Positions 1-9,419 of a stretch of DNA of 64,000 bases are shown here, one piece after another. Under the pieces are notes generated by a model. That model was given only the letters and a program-made list of their open reading frames with translations. It was not told the origin of the DNA and did not search any database. The stretch's first letter is position 1, and each line of letters starts with the position of its first letter. The DNA is taken from the NCBI GenBank assembly GCA_902762385.1, contig CACWNQ010000002.1:124001-188000 (forward strand). Direction: 5' to 3'. The position numbers and the translations under genes were made by a program. Origin of the DNA: an uncultured Bacteroidales bacterium. GTDB taxonomy: Bacteria; Bacteroidota; Bacteroidia; Bacteroidales; Muribaculaceae.

Positions 1-1470
1 GTTCTTGCCAAAGTAGTAATACTCAGAGCTGTTGCTGTCGGGCCACTTGTCGGTAACCGAGATGGCGCTTGAGTAGTAAGTCATGCTTGCAATCATCTCA
101 ACGAAGTTGTTGTTACTGTCGTAGAGTGCAATGCCACGGGCATACTTGGTGCCGTCATCGATATGGTCTTCGGCTGTCACAACCACCTGGCGACGCTTAT
201 AAAGTGAGAAACCATTAGAGCCGCGTTCCAGCTCACGGTTGCCCGAGTAGTACATGTTGAAGACTGTGAGCACATGGTTCACGTCATCGCCTTGTCCGGT
301 GTAGCCAGGAGTAATGCCAATGATGGCAGTCTGGTCAATGTTGTAGCCCTCGGCGCTACTAGAGGCACCGATGCCGGCTGCATGAGGATTCATGATGGCC
401 AGCTGGAAGTATCCGTTGCCGAGGCCTCCCCAACCCCAGTTGATGTGGTAGTAGTCGCCCATTTCGTATCCGTCGCACACGAAAGAGTGCCCACCGCCAC
501 TGCCTGCACGGCCGTTGTAAACCATGGGTCGACCAGCCAGAAGCTCCTGGTAGACCATGTCTTCCCACGCCTGCTGGTCGTAGTCGCTGCGATAAACGAG
601 CTGTGCGTTATAGTCGAAGTAGTTGTTGAAAGCTTTGGGGATATAGGGGTCGGTGGTTCCCGAAGCTGTGAGGGCATAGGTCATGTGAGCAGCATGTCCC
701 ACATAGAGCATGAGAGTGGCAACGGCATCGGTATAAACCTCGTCCTCGCTGCCGTTGTAGCTGTCGATCATGTGTGCCCAGTCAAATGTGGTTACGGGCA
801 GGTCCTCGGTGGTTTGGGTGATGTATTCTCCCATGTTTCCAGTGCCGTAGCCATACTGGTAGCTGGGAATCACCTGAGTGGTCTGTGCAGGATGGTTGTA
901 GTATTTCATTATCTGCGACATGGCAGTAGCCACGCAGCCGGTGTAGGAGGGCTCATACTCACCGTCCTCATTCTTTACCTGAGGGCACTTGTTCCAGTAG
1001 GGGCGTGCCTGGTCCCACTTGGTGGTGAGCAGTGGTGCGATAGAGTTGCGGGTGTCGACCACGTTGCGGGCAGCGGCAATGGCGCCATCGATGCCAGCCA
1101 CTTCATCGAGCATAGAGATTTGCTGAGCATACTCGCTGAGCAAGTTCTTCATATTAGAAGGAGCTTTAGTCTCGTAGAAGTTTCCCTCGTCGCTGTAGCC
1201 CAAGATGGGGTTGATGCGGTCATCGCCCGAGACGATGACAAAACCCTGGTTGTTGCCCACGTTGAAGATGTAGAAGGCAGCTTGATTGCCGGCCTTCAGC
1301 ATGCTGTTGCTAAGGGCAACAGGTTTCAGGCTGCGGTTAGAAATCTGCTTGTTGAGCAGGAAGCTAGATGCTTCCTTGCGTGCTTGGTCCTGGCTGATGG
1401 GAGCAGCTTGCACAAGCAATCCCATGCTCAAGAAGAGCATCAGCAGACCAAAAATGCGATTTTTTGTCAT
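1..1470 (-). CDS. C10 family (streptopain-like) secreted cysteine peptidase, C-terminus cut by window edge
   Basis: The reading frame stays open from the ATG at 1470 to base 1, so 490 residues are visible and the C-terminus lies outside the window. A hydrophobic signal peptide ends near residue 22 (VQA-AP). A pro-domain follows, and then the papain-like core of the C10 family: the nucleophile lies in YTGCVATAM (Cys about 179), the histidine in GGHSFVCDGY (His about 328), and HINWGWGG carries the Trp-rich stretch next to the active site. Members of this family are exported as zymogens and activated by removal of the pro-domain. The residues after about 380 probably belong to an additional C-terminal region, which in Bacteroidales proteins often ends in a sorting or adhesion module; that part cannot be seen. 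The family call is firm; the substrate is unknown. Confidence 0.88.
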   Translation of the reverse strand, partial: MTKNRIFGLLMLFLSMGLLVQAAPISQDQARKEASSFLLNKQISNRSLKPVALSNSMLKAGNQAAFYIFNVGNNQGFVIVSGDDRINPILGYSDEGNFYETKAPSNMKNLLSEYAQQISMLDEVAGIDGAIAAARNVVDTRNSIAPLLTTKWDQARPYWNKCPQVKNEDGEYEPSYTGCVATAMSQIMKYYNHPAQTTQVIPSYQYGYGTGNMGEYITQTTEDLPVTTFDWAHMIDSYNGSEDEVYTDAVATLMLYVGHAAHMTYALTASGTTDPYIPKAFNNYFDYNAQLVYRSDYDQQAWEDMVYQELLAGRPMVYNGRAGSGGGHSFVCDGYEMGDYYHINWGWGGLGNGYFQLAIMNPHAAGIGASSSAEGYNIDQTAIIGITPGYTGQGDDVNHVLTVFNMYYSGNRELERGSNGFSLYKRRQVVVTAEDHIDDGTKYARGIALYDSNNNFVEMIASMTYYSSAISVTDKWPDSNSSEYYYFGKN

Positions 1471-1558
1471 AAAAAGTTTGGTTAAAAGGTTTGAAAATAG
1501 TTGTTTTATAATTGTTTGGTTTCTTGTTATCTCTCACCTATTTTAGTTAAGAGCGAGG

Positions 1559-1566
1559 CAAATATA
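1559..1566 (-). promoter_or_regulatory. Possible -7 element for the C10 peptidase gene
   Basis: Read on the minus strand this is TATATTTG, matching the Bacteroidota TAnnTTTG -7 box, about 90 bases before the peptidase ATG. No good TTG lies about 20 bases further upstream, so the call is weak. The rest of the 306-base gap (1471-1776) is A/T-rich and I see no other feature in it. Confidence 0.35.
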
Positions 1567-1776
1567 CATTATTTATTTGGAAATATAATTGATTGTTTGT
1601 CAAATAGTATTTAAAATAGGACAAATTAACCATTTTTTTCAATGAAAATTGCTCATCGATGCAAATCGCCCACTACGACTTGATGTTGAGAAAACTTGAT
1701 TTTGTGCAAAATACTTGTGTGTTATCACAGAAAAGTGATTAAATTTGTGTCGTTCAATCATCACACAGTTGGCATA

Positions 1777-2763
1777 ATGGAAACTGACCGTAACTTACTC
1801 AACGATTTCGCTCGTGAGCAATGGGAGAAAGCCCAAGCTCACCTGAGCAGTAATTACTCGCTCACGCCTGGCGAATGCAGCGAGGTGTTTGCACGGGCTA
1901 TGGTGGCGCTCTATGACACAATTCGCTGGGGTGGCATGCGGTCGCAGGGGGCGTCGCTGTCGTCGAAACTGGCAGATATCGTCGACAATAAGGCCCGTGA
2001 GTATCTTAAGATGATGCGACGCGATGTGCCTGCAAGCGTCAGTGAAAATGCTTCACTAAGCAATGCTAGTGGCAATGAGCATGATGCTGAAATCATTGAG
2101 TTGATGAGCAGTTGCGGTAGTGACGGCATTAGAGCACTGGCAATGGAGGTTGCGGGTGTTGACATGGCCCCCCAGGTGGCTACTGCCCGACCAAGCGCAT
2201 TGCCCTTGCCACCACCCACGACGCCCCAAATGCCCAGTCACATGGCTGGGCAACCGCAGCCTGTGGCTAAGAAGCGTCGCAATTTAGTGCCAATAATGGT
2301 TGCCGTAGCGGTATCGGTGCTGCTGTGTGTGGTGGCGATTGCTTTCTTTACCATGCTGAAGCGTGAGATACAAGTGCGCGAGCGAGAGATTGAAGAAAAG
2401 ATGGCACAAAGTGAAGATGATTATAGTGAAAGCACTTATGATTGGGAAACCGACTCGATTAATGTGGCCATTAGTAATGAACTTGACACATTGCTTGCCG
2501 AGGTTGAGGCTGGCAAGAACCTGAAACCTAACATTGCCAAACTAGATTCCCTGTGGGAGGAGTCGAACGCTAACCGTAACAGTGATTATGCCTATTTCAC
2601 TCCCGAGATAGGGTATATCCTGGCTTGTGCCTACAAGCAGGACAACGACATAAAGAAAGCGAAAACCACAGCCCGAATGGTAATGTCGATTGAGCCACAA
2701 GGCACCGAATGGGGCGACAAGGTAAGAAAACTGCTAGAGGAACTCAAAAAGATGAAAGAGTAA
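1777..2763 (+). CDS. Single-pass membrane protein with a TPR-like C-terminal segment, function unknown
   Basis: I chose the ATG at 1777 (METDRNLL) because the longer frame upstream adds non-protein-like sequence. The protein has 328 residues. The first ~130 residues are helical and polar, followed by a Pro-rich stretch (LPLPPPTTPQMP). One strong membrane helix lies near residues 169-192, preceded by KKRR, which suggests a cytoplasmic N-terminus. An acidic linker and a C-terminal region containing a TPR-like helix pair (YILACAYKQDNDIKKAKTTA) come last. The layout, a cytoplasmic domain, one helix and a short extracytoplasmic helical repeat, resembles small anti-sigma or TPR membrane proteins, but I recognise no specific family. 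It is convergent with the AraC gene: the two stop codons abut at 2763/2764. Confidence 0.75.
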   Translation: METDRNLLNDFAREQWEKAQAHLSSNYSLTPGECSEVFARAMVALYDTIRWGGMRSQGASLSSKLADIVDNKAREYLKMMRRDVPASVSENASLSNASGNEHDAEIIELMSSCGSDGIRALAMEVAGVDMAPQVATARPSALPLPPPTTPQMPSHMAGQPQPVAKKRRNLVPIMVAVAVSVLLCVVAIAFFTMLKREIQVREREIEEKMAQSEDDYSESTYDWETDSINVAISNELDTLLAEVEAGKNLKPNIAKLDSLWEESNANRNSDYAYFTPEIGYILACAYKQDNDIKKAKTTARMVMSIEPQGTEWGDKVRKLLEELKKMKE

Positions 2764-3642
2764 TCAGCTTTTTCGGAATTCCATGGGGGTCATTCCCAGA
2801 TGCTCTTTCACGTACTTGCCGAAGAATGAAGTGTTAGAGAATCCCACTCTATCGCACACCTGCTTGATGCTCAAGTCGGTGTTTTTAAGGTAGTATTTTA
2901 TGTCTTCAATCACTTGTTCCCTTATCCAATCGCATGCCGTCTTGCCTGAATACTTCTTGCATATTGATGTGAGGTGCTTGGGTGAGATGCATAGCTGGCT
3001 TGCATAGTATTCCACCGGGCGATATTTGGCCTCACTGTTGTGAAGCAGCTTGATGAAACGTTGAAAGTGATTGCTCGTCAGGTGGTATTTATCATCATTT
3101 AACGGCAACATTTGCTTCAATTCGCCACACACGGCAAGAATCGCAGCACTGAGAATAGAATGGATAATCTCATTCCTGAATGGGTTGTCATGGCTGTGCT
3201 CAATGACCATGTTGAGCATGTCGTAGAACTGCGAGAAGATTAGCAAGTACTCGCTTTTCAAAGTGATGACATGATTGTGCTGAATGTACATGATGTCGTT
3301 CCATATAACCATCTTGTCGCGCAAAGTGCTCTGCAAGATGCTGTTGTTGAGGAACATGGCTTTAAGGTTGAAATCAGGGCTAATCATGATATTGGTAACC
3401 ACCACGTTTTGCGGCACAATGGCTACCTGATTTTTTTTCAACTCTACAGGCCTACCGTTCATGTGTGCCTGAATGCGCCCATTGGTGCAAATCATTATCA
3501 CATTCATTGCTATGTGGGCAGCATTAATCTCGGCAAACTTCTGAATGCTGTCGACCACAATGATGTCGTTGTCGGAATATCCAATTTTCACTTCCCCTTT
3601 TTCGGCAAGCGATTGCAGTGTTATTTCTTCTTTTTGACTCAT
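2764..3642 (-). CDS. AraC family transcriptional regulator
   Basis: The protein has 292 residues. The N-terminal ~170 residues form a ligand or dimer region of the cupin-like AraC type. The C-terminal ~100 residues hold the double helix-turn-helix: YYASQLCISPKHLTSICKKYSGKTA is the first HTH, and LSIKQVCDRVGFSNTSFFGKYVKEHLGMTP is the second, with the typical GF-x-x-x-SFF-x-K-x-F/Y pattern followed by G-x-T-P-x-x-F/Y. It lies divergent to the three-gene RND efflux operon with only 171 bases between starts, so it is likely the local regulator of that operon (inference from context). Confidence 0.92.
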   Translation of the reverse strand: MSQKEEITLQSLAEKGEVKIGYSDNDIIVVDSIQKFAEINAAHIAMNVIMICTNGRIQAHMNGRPVELKKNQVAIVPQNVVVTNIMISPDFNLKAMFLNNSILQSTLRDKMVIWNDIMYIQHNHVITLKSEYLLIFSQFYDMLNMVIEHSHDNPFRNEIIHSILSAAILAVCGELKQMLPLNDDKYHLTSNHFQRFIKLLHNSEAKYRPVEYYASQLCISPKHLTSICKKYSGKTACDWIREQVIEDIKYYLKNTDLSIKQVCDRVGFSNTSFFGKYVKEHLGMTPMEFRKS

Positions 3643-3813
3643 GATATTCTGATTTTTGGCAAAATTAATAAATTGCGCCGTAAAAGAATGTTTTATTTGT
3701 TAGTTTTTTTGTTTTATTTTTGACCAAAAAGAAAAATCAAATATTGTAGAGGTGTTTTGGAATGTATATATAACTATAATATTATTACTTTTGTAAATAA
3801 AATCTAGAGCTTT
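3643..3813 (+). promoter_or_regulatory. Divergent promoter region between the AraC gene and the RND operon
   Basis: TACTTTTG at 3786-3793 fits the -7 box for the efflux operon and gives a leader of about 15-20 bases. On the other strand TAATTTTG at 3660-3667 fits a -7 box for the regulator gene. The region is very A/T-rich, and 3713-3740 is roughly symmetric, which could serve as an operator. Neither -7 box has an ideally spaced -33 TTTG, as may be expected of a regulated promoter. Confidence 0.4.
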
Positions 3814-4917
3814 ATGAAGAAAGTAATATTTATTCTGCTGGTTGCTTCATTGATGGCGGGATGCAAACAGAAAGAAGAAAAAGTTGAGAAATATCCCATA
3901 AGAGTTGAGACCGAAACGGCAAGATTTGGTGCCGGTGGAAATGGAATGTCCTATGTGGGAGTAGTTGAGGAAAGCGAGGCAACTGCAGTGAGTTTCACCT
4001 CGATGGGTGTTATAAAGAGAATGCTTGTGACCGAGGGGCAGATGGTGAGTAAAGGCGAGTTGCTAGCCGAGATTGACGCCACAACACCAACCAGCACAGT
4101 AGAGATTGCCGAGGTATCGAATGTGCAGGCCGAGGATATGGTCAAGCAAGCCGAGAATAAATATGCTCAAGCCAAGGATGCCTATGACCGAATGAAAATT
4201 CTGCATGAAAACGGCTCAATTCCTGAGGTTAAATGGGTTGAGATGGAAACTAACTTGCGTCAGGCCGAAACAGCTTTAAACACTGCCCGCGCCAACGTGA
4301 CATCGGCCCAAGCGACTAAAACAATAGCACAAAAAGGCGTTGCCGACACAAGACTTATAGCACCAGTGAGTGGCGTGGTGGGTAAGAGGCGACTCAACGT
4401 GGGCGAGACAGCGATGCCTTCGCAGCCGGTGTTGAACATCCTGAATATAGGCACAGTTAAGGTCAAGGTATCGATACCTGAGACCGAACTAAAATACATA
4501 GGTTCAAATACTCCATCGTCGATAATGGTAGAGGCTGCTAACGCAACTCTGAGCGGAGGAACCATCGAGAAAGGCATTCAGGCCGATGTGGCTACTCACA
4601 CCTACGACATACGCATCAACGTGTCGAATCCGAGTCACAAGTTGCTGCCAGGCATGGTGGCTTCGGTGTCGTTCCCTACTATTCAGTCGGCAGCGTCGGC
4701 AAGTATTTTCGTCCCAATCAACGCTGTGCAACGTCAACCCGATGGCAGCAATTTCGTTTGGGTTATTGATGCTCAAAACAAGGCCCACCGCAAGGTGGTT
4801 ACCGTGGGGCAAACCTTAGGCAACCGCATAGCTATTGCCGACGGATTGAGCATAGGTGACAGGGTGGTGACTAATGGCAATCAAAAACTGAGTGAGGGCT
4901 CACAAGTTGTGTATTAG
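3814..4917 (+). CDS. RND efflux periplasmic adaptor (membrane fusion protein), lipoprotein
   Basis: The protein has 367 residues. The N-terminus is a lipoprotein signal with lipobox MAGC (Cys17). The order of parts is typical of the HlyD/AcrA family: an N-terminal beta-barrel strand and lipoyl half (SMGVIKRMLVTEGQMVSKGE), a helical hairpin rich in Ala, Gln and Glu (about residues 90-170), the second lipoyl half (LIAPVSGVVGKRRLNVGE), a beta-barrel, and a membrane-proximal domain (VRPx-like GLSIGDRVVTNGNQKLSEG). It joins the inner-membrane pump to the outer-membrane channel. It is the first gene of a three-gene operon, 3 bases ahead of the pump gene. Confidence 0.95.
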   Translation: MKKVIFILLVASLMAGCKQKEEKVEKYPIRVETETARFGAGGNGMSYVGVVEESEATAVSFTSMGVIKRMLVTEGQMVSKGELLAEIDATTPTSTVEIAEVSNVQAEDMVKQAENKYAQAKDAYDRMKILHENGSIPEVKWVEMETNLRQAETALNTARANVTSAQATKTIAQKGVADTRLIAPVSGVVGKRRLNVGETAMPSQPVLNILNIGTVKVKVSIPETELKYIGSNTPSSIMVEAANATLSGGTIEKGIQADVATHTYDIRINVSNPSHKLLPGMVASVSFPTIQSAASASIFVPINAVQRQPDGSNFVWVIDAQNKAHRKVVTVGQTLGNRIAIADGLSIGDRVVTNGNQKLSEGSQVVY

Positions 4918-4920
4918 GCT

Positions 4921-7900
4921 ATGGAGAAGAAGATGAACTGGCTCAAGTGGCCCCTTGAGCATTATCCCATATCGCTGCTCATCATCGGAATCCTGTTTGT
5001 GCTGGGCATTTATGGCATGTATGTGATGCCAAAAGATGAGTTCCCGCATGTGACCATAAGGCAGGGTGTGGTTGTGGCAGTGTACCCAGGCGCCACTACC
5101 GAGGAGGTGGAGCAGCAAGTGACTCGGCCCCTTGAGCGATATTTGTTCACCTATGGTGAAGTGAACCGTGCGAAGACATCGACCACATCGCAAAATGGCA
5201 TGTGCTACACGTTTGTGAGGTTGAACGACAACGTTAACAACAAAGATGAGGTGTGGAGCAAGATAAAGCACGGTCTCAACACCTTCAAGAGTCAATTGCC
5301 CTCGGGGGTGCTGGCGCTGGTTGTGAACGACGACTTTGGGAGCACCTCGGCGTTGCTCATTGCCATCGACAGTAAGGAGCGAAGCTACAGCGACCTGAAG
5401 CAGTATAGCGATGAAATAAGTGATCGCTTGCGCAGGATACCATCGGTGTCGAACGTGAAGGTGTATGGCGAGCACAAGGAGCAGATAAGTCTGTACATCG
5501 ACCGTCAGCGCCTGCAGGCCTACGGCATCGACGACCGAATGCTGATGATGGGTCTGCAATCACAAGGCATAACGACCATGAGTGGCAGCATAAGCAATGC
5601 CGACCAGCAGGTGCCTATTCATGTGGAACCAACGCAGAACAGCGAAGAAGAAATCGCCAATCAAATCATATATTCCGATGCAGCATCGGGAAAGGTGGTG
5701 CGTGTGAGGGATATTGCGCGAGTTACCAGGGAATATGACTCACAGGCGAGCCGCATTGAGCAGGATGGGCACCCTTGTGTGTTGCTGTCGATGGAGATGA
5801 CACCAGGCAACGATGTGCTGCAATATGGCCGCGAAGTGGAGAAGGTGCTCGACGATTACAGGCAGAATGAACTCCCCAGCGATGTTAACGTCACCCGCAT
5901 AGCCGATAAACCCAAGGTGGTGAGCTTGAGCGTTACCGACTTCTTGCGCGACCTGCTCATCTCAATGCTCATTATCATTCTCGTGATGATGGTGCTGTTT
6001 CCCCTGCGCTCGGCGATTGTGGCAGCCATTACGATACCGTTAAGCACCTTTGTGTCGGTGGCCATAATGTACTTTGCGGGCATTGAGCTCAACATTGTAA
6101 CGCTGGCAGCCCTTATAGTGGTGCTCGGAATGATTGTCGACAACAGCATTGTGGTTATTGACGGATATCTGGAATATCTGGGCAAAGGCTATGAACCCAA
6201 GCGTGCCGCTATCGACTCGGCAAAGCAGTATTTCCTGCCCATGATGCTGGCCACGTTGTGCATAAGCATCATCTTCTATCCTTTCTTGATAACCATGAAA
6301 GGAACTTTCTATGATGCCCTGAAAGACTTCCCCGTCACTATCACAATAAACCTGATGGTGTCGCTGCTTATAGCAGTGACCATCATACCCTTGCTTGAAG
6401 TGCGCATCATCAGGCCTGGCAAGGTGAAAACAGGTGGAAACGCTATCACCAATGGTGTGCAGCGCACCTATAACCATGTGCTTGACTTCACATTCAGGCA
6501 TCCGTGGATAACAATCTTGACTGGTATTGTGGTGATTGTGCTGTCGTCGGTGATAGTGAACACGCTCAAGATACGCCTTTTCCCCTATGCCGACCGTGAC
6601 CAGTTTGCCGTAGAGATTTTCCTGCCCGACGGCAAGGGAATGGCCGATACTGAGCGAATAGCCAACAAGGTGTATCAGGAGTTGAAAAAAGATGCCAATG
6701 TGGTGGGAATCACCAGCTTCATAGGGTGCTCATCGCCACGATTTATGGACGCCTATGCACCTCAAATGGCTGGCAAGAATTATGCTCAGTTTATTGTTAA
6801 CACCAAGTCAAACAAGGCTACAATCGATATGCTGGCAAAATATCAGCCCATGCTAGGTGAAGCATTTCCTAATGCCTATGTGAAATTCAAGCGCCTTGAC
6901 TATCTTGAGGTCAACGAGCTGGAATATCGTTTCTATGGCGATAACATCGACTCGCTGCATGTGGTGGCCGAGCACTTGATGGAGCGCATGCGAGAGATGC
7001 CCGAGCTGGAATGGGTTCACACCGATTATTTACAACCCTATCCCATAGTGAATGTGGAGCTCGACCCAGTGGCTTCGGCGCAGCTAGGTGTGACAAGAAG
7101 CAGCGCTCAGCTCACCCTTGGCGCCATGACTAGCGACCTCAAGGTGGGAGAAGTGTGGGAAGGCAATAACGATGTGCCCATAGTTGTGAAGGATGATGCC
7201 GTGCTGTCGTTCTCAAGCGTTGGCGACATAGGCCTGGCGACCACCAATTCAATACTGGCTGGAAATATCGAGGGCAAGAACTCAACCGTTCCGCTCAGGC
7301 AAGTGGCAAAGGTGGCACCCATGTGGAGCGAAAGCCGCATCATGCACCGTGGCGGCGAGCGTTGCATCACCGTGACAGGGCAGTTCAAGCAAGGCGTTTA
7401 CACGGGTCCTGTCGAGAAAAATATTGCAAAAATCATGGAGGAAGAGATTCCCATTCCTCAAGGAGTGCGTTGCGAGGTGGGAGGTGAGATTGAATATGGC
7501 AACGAGGCTCTGCCACAGATATTCTGGGGCATAGTAATTGCCATGATAATCATTTTCTTCTTCCTGCTGTTTAATTTCAAGAAATTCGGTATCACGCTTG
7601 TGTGCATCGCTGCTTTAGGACTGATGACACCCGGCACTCTGATAGGACTAGGACTGATGGACCGAGCTTTGGGATTGACGTCAATATTTGGTCTTATTAC
7701 ACTTATGGGTATAATAATGCGCAACGAGATTCTAATCTTTGAACATGCCAACGACCTGATAAAGAAATATATAGAAGAACATGGCGACTGGAAGGTTGAC
7801 CGCAAGGCCTACAACAAAGCCGTTAAGCAGGCGGCCTACGATGCCGGCAAGCGCCGCATGGTTCCCATCTTCCTCACTACCGCTACAACGGCGGTTGGTG

Positions 7901-8034
7901 TTGTGCCCATGATTATAGCGCAGTCATCGTTCTGGATGCCTGTGGGCGTGACTATCTTTGCCGGTGGCATTGGTTCGCTGATTATGGTTGTGACTATGCT
8001 GCCCGTCATTTATTGGAAAACAAACTTAAAATAA
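4921..8034 (+). CDS. RND efflux transporter permease
   Basis: The protein has 1037 residues, the usual length for an RND pump. Transmembrane helix 1 is near residues 17-36, a large periplasmic loop follows, then helices 2-6 (about 340-500). After helix 7 (near 530) comes a second periplasmic loop, and five helices form the C-terminal end. The RND signature in the fourth helix is GMIVDNSIVVIDGYLEYLGKG, with the conserved Asp needed for proton relay. RIPSVSNVKVYGE and GKRRMVPIFLTTATTAVGVVPM are also typical. It sits between its adaptor and its TolC-like channel. The sequence class (drug, bile salt or other hydrophobic compound rather than heavy metal) is my inference; the substrate cannot be told. 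Confidence 0.95.
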   Translation: MEKKMNWLKWPLEHYPISLLIIGILFVLGIYGMYVMPKDEFPHVTIRQGVVVAVYPGATTEEVEQQVTRPLERYLFTYGEVNRAKTSTTSQNGMCYTFVRLNDNVNNKDEVWSKIKHGLNTFKSQLPSGVLALVVNDDFGSTSALLIAIDSKERSYSDLKQYSDEISDRLRRIPSVSNVKVYGEHKEQISLYIDRQRLQAYGIDDRMLMMGLQSQGITTMSGSISNADQQVPIHVEPTQNSEEEIANQIIYSDAASGKVVRVRDIARVTREYDSQASRIEQDGHPCVLLSMEMTPGNDVLQYGREVEKVLDDYRQNELPSDVNVTRIADKPKVVSLSVTDFLRDLLISMLIIILVMMVLFPLRSAIVAAITIPLSTFVSVAIMYFAGIELNIVTLAALIVVLGMIVDNSIVVIDGYLEYLGKGYEPKRAAIDSAKQYFLPMMLATLCISIIFYPFLITMKGTFYDALKDFPVTITINLMVSLLIAVTIIPLLEVRIIRPGKVKTGGNAITNGVQRTYNHVLDFTFRHPWITILTGIVVIVLSSVIVNTLKIRLFPYADRDQFAVEIFLPDGKGMADTERIANKVYQELKKDANVVGITSFIGCSSPRFMDAYAPQMAGKNYAQFIVNTKSNKATIDMLAKYQPMLGEAFPNAYVKFKRLDYLEVNELEYRFYGDNIDSLHVVAEHLMERMREMPELEWVHTDYLQPYPIVNVELDPVASAQLGVTRSSAQLTLGAMTSDLKVGEVWEGNNDVPIVVKDDAVLSFSSVGDIGLATTNSILAGNIEGKNSTVPLRQVAKVAPMWSESRIMHRGGERCITVTGQFKQGVYTGPVEKNIAKIMEEEIPIPQGVRCEVGGEIEYGNEALPQIFWGIVIAMIIIFFFLLFNFKKFGITLVCIAALGLMTPGTLIGLGLMDRALGLTSIFGLITLMGIIMRNEILIFEHANDLIKKYIEEHGDWKVDRKAYNKAVKQAAYDAGKRRMVPIFLTTATTAVGVVPMIIAQSSFWMPVGVTIFAGGIGSLIMVVTMLPVIYWKTNLK

Positions 8035-8043
8035 TAACTCACT

Positions 8044-9384
8044 ATGAGACATTTGTTGTCATTAGTTGTCGCTGTTATGGCTTTTGCCCTAGGTGAAGCG
8101 CAACCAACCTATAATATTGAACAATTGTGTGACTCGGCACGTGGTTGCAACATAGCTATTAGGGCTGCAAAGCACGATATTGAGGCTGCAAAGCTTCAGA
8201 AGAAAGAGGCTCACATGAACTATTTCCCCACCGTGAGCGCCACGGGCATGTGGTTTCAGGCCAATAAAGGCATGGCCGAGATGACCATCAAGCCTCAAGA
8301 TTACATTCCTAGCGATTTGGGCCAGATGATGGCTCAAATGTTGCCGCCGCAAATCCTTGCCTCGATGTCAAATCCTATCAACGTGTCGATGATGAAGAAT
8401 GGCCTTATAGCTGGGGTTGCAGCCGTTCAGCCAGTGTATGCCGGTGGACGCATCATCAATGGCAACAAGCTTGCCCGGGTGGGAGAGGACGTGAGCCTGT
8501 TGAAGCTTGAAATGAAGGAGGACGAGGTGGAGAAAACCACTAAACAATATTTTTGGCAACTGGTGTCACTGCAAGAGAAGATAAAGACTATTGATGCCTC
8601 GGAGGTTTTGCTGGGCGCTATATCTAAGGATACCGAGGTGGCATTGAAAGCAGGCCTGGCCATTCGTAACGACCTGCTTCAAGTTCAACTGCGACAAAAT
8701 GAGCTCACGAGCCAAAGGCTGAAACTGAACAACGGTATATCGATGGTGAAAATGCTGCTGTGCCAGTATTGCGGCCTGAGAGACACTTCGTTCTCTATTT
8801 CCTACGACGTTGACTCTCCCTTGCTCATTCAGCTGAGGCAGGATCATGACATGGCGGTGTATAACACCACTGAGTATAAGCTCTTGAACAAGCAGGTTGA
8901 GGCATCGCAGCTGCAAGAGAAGATGACTCGTGGAGAGAATCTGCCCACGGTGTCGGTTGGTGCTGGATATAATTATCATAATCTGCTCGACAGGAATCAC
9001 TCGTTTGGCATGGTGTTTGCCACCGTGAGCATTCCAATCTCGGGATGGTGGACCAATAAGCATGCCATTAACCGCAACAGGATTGAGAGCCTTAAAGCCA
9101 GGGAACAACTCAATGATAATGCTCAGTTGCTGAAAATACGCATGCAGAACGCATGGAATGGAGTGGAAGAGGCCCGTGACCAAATGAAGCTGGCACAACT
9201 CAGCATTGAGCAGGCGACCGAGAACCTGCGCGTGAACCGTGACCTGTACTCGGTGGGAATGTCGAAGATGAGTGATTTGCTCGAAGCGCAACTACTATAT
9301 CAGCAAGCATGCGACAAGCGCATCGATGCCTTTATCGAGTATCAGTGCAGAATGCTTGATTATGAGCAGGCGATAGGGGAGTGA
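8044..9384 (+). CDS. TolC family outer-membrane efflux protein
   Basis: The protein has 446 residues with an N-terminal signal peptide (cleavage near GEA-QP). It has two repeats of long Ala/Gln/Glu-rich helices with short beta-strands between them, the pattern of the OEP/TolC family. The second half ends in LAQLSIEQATENLRVNRDLYSVGMSKMSDLLEAQLLYQQA, a recognisable TolC C-terminal helix with the YxxG...DLLEAQ pattern. It is the outer-membrane exit duct for the preceding adaptor and pump. The stop is 35 bases from the convergent stop of the next gene; a short CCCGT/ACGGG hairpin in that gap may end transcription. Confidence 0.94.
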   Translation: MRHLLSLVVAVMAFALGEAQPTYNIEQLCDSARGCNIAIRAAKHDIEAAKLQKKEAHMNYFPTVSATGMWFQANKGMAEMTIKPQDYIPSDLGQMMAQMLPPQILASMSNPINVSMMKNGLIAGVAAVQPVYAGGRIINGNKLARVGEDVSLLKLEMKEDEVEKTTKQYFWQLVSLQEKIKTIDASEVLLGAISKDTEVALKAGLAIRNDLLQVQLRQNELTSQRLKLNNGISMVKMLLCQYCGLRDTSFSISYDVDSPLLIQLRQDHDMAVYNTTEYKLLNKQVEASQLQEKMTRGENLPTVSVGAGYNYHNLLDRNHSFGMVFATVSIPISGWWTNKHAINRNRIESLKAREQLNDNAQLLKIRMQNAWNGVEEARDQMKLAQLSIEQATENLRVNRDLYSVGMSKMSDLLEAQLLYQQACDKRIDAFIEYQCRMLDYEQAIGE

Positions 9385-9419
9385 CTCCCGTGTTTGCCCT
9401 GGTGAGAACGGGGTTGCTG

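Noticed and set aside
274-1485. Long plus-strand reading frame opposite the C10 peptidase
   Set aside because: It is the shadow of the real minus-strand gene: it has no recognisable domain, and the opposite frame has signal peptide and all catalytic motifs.
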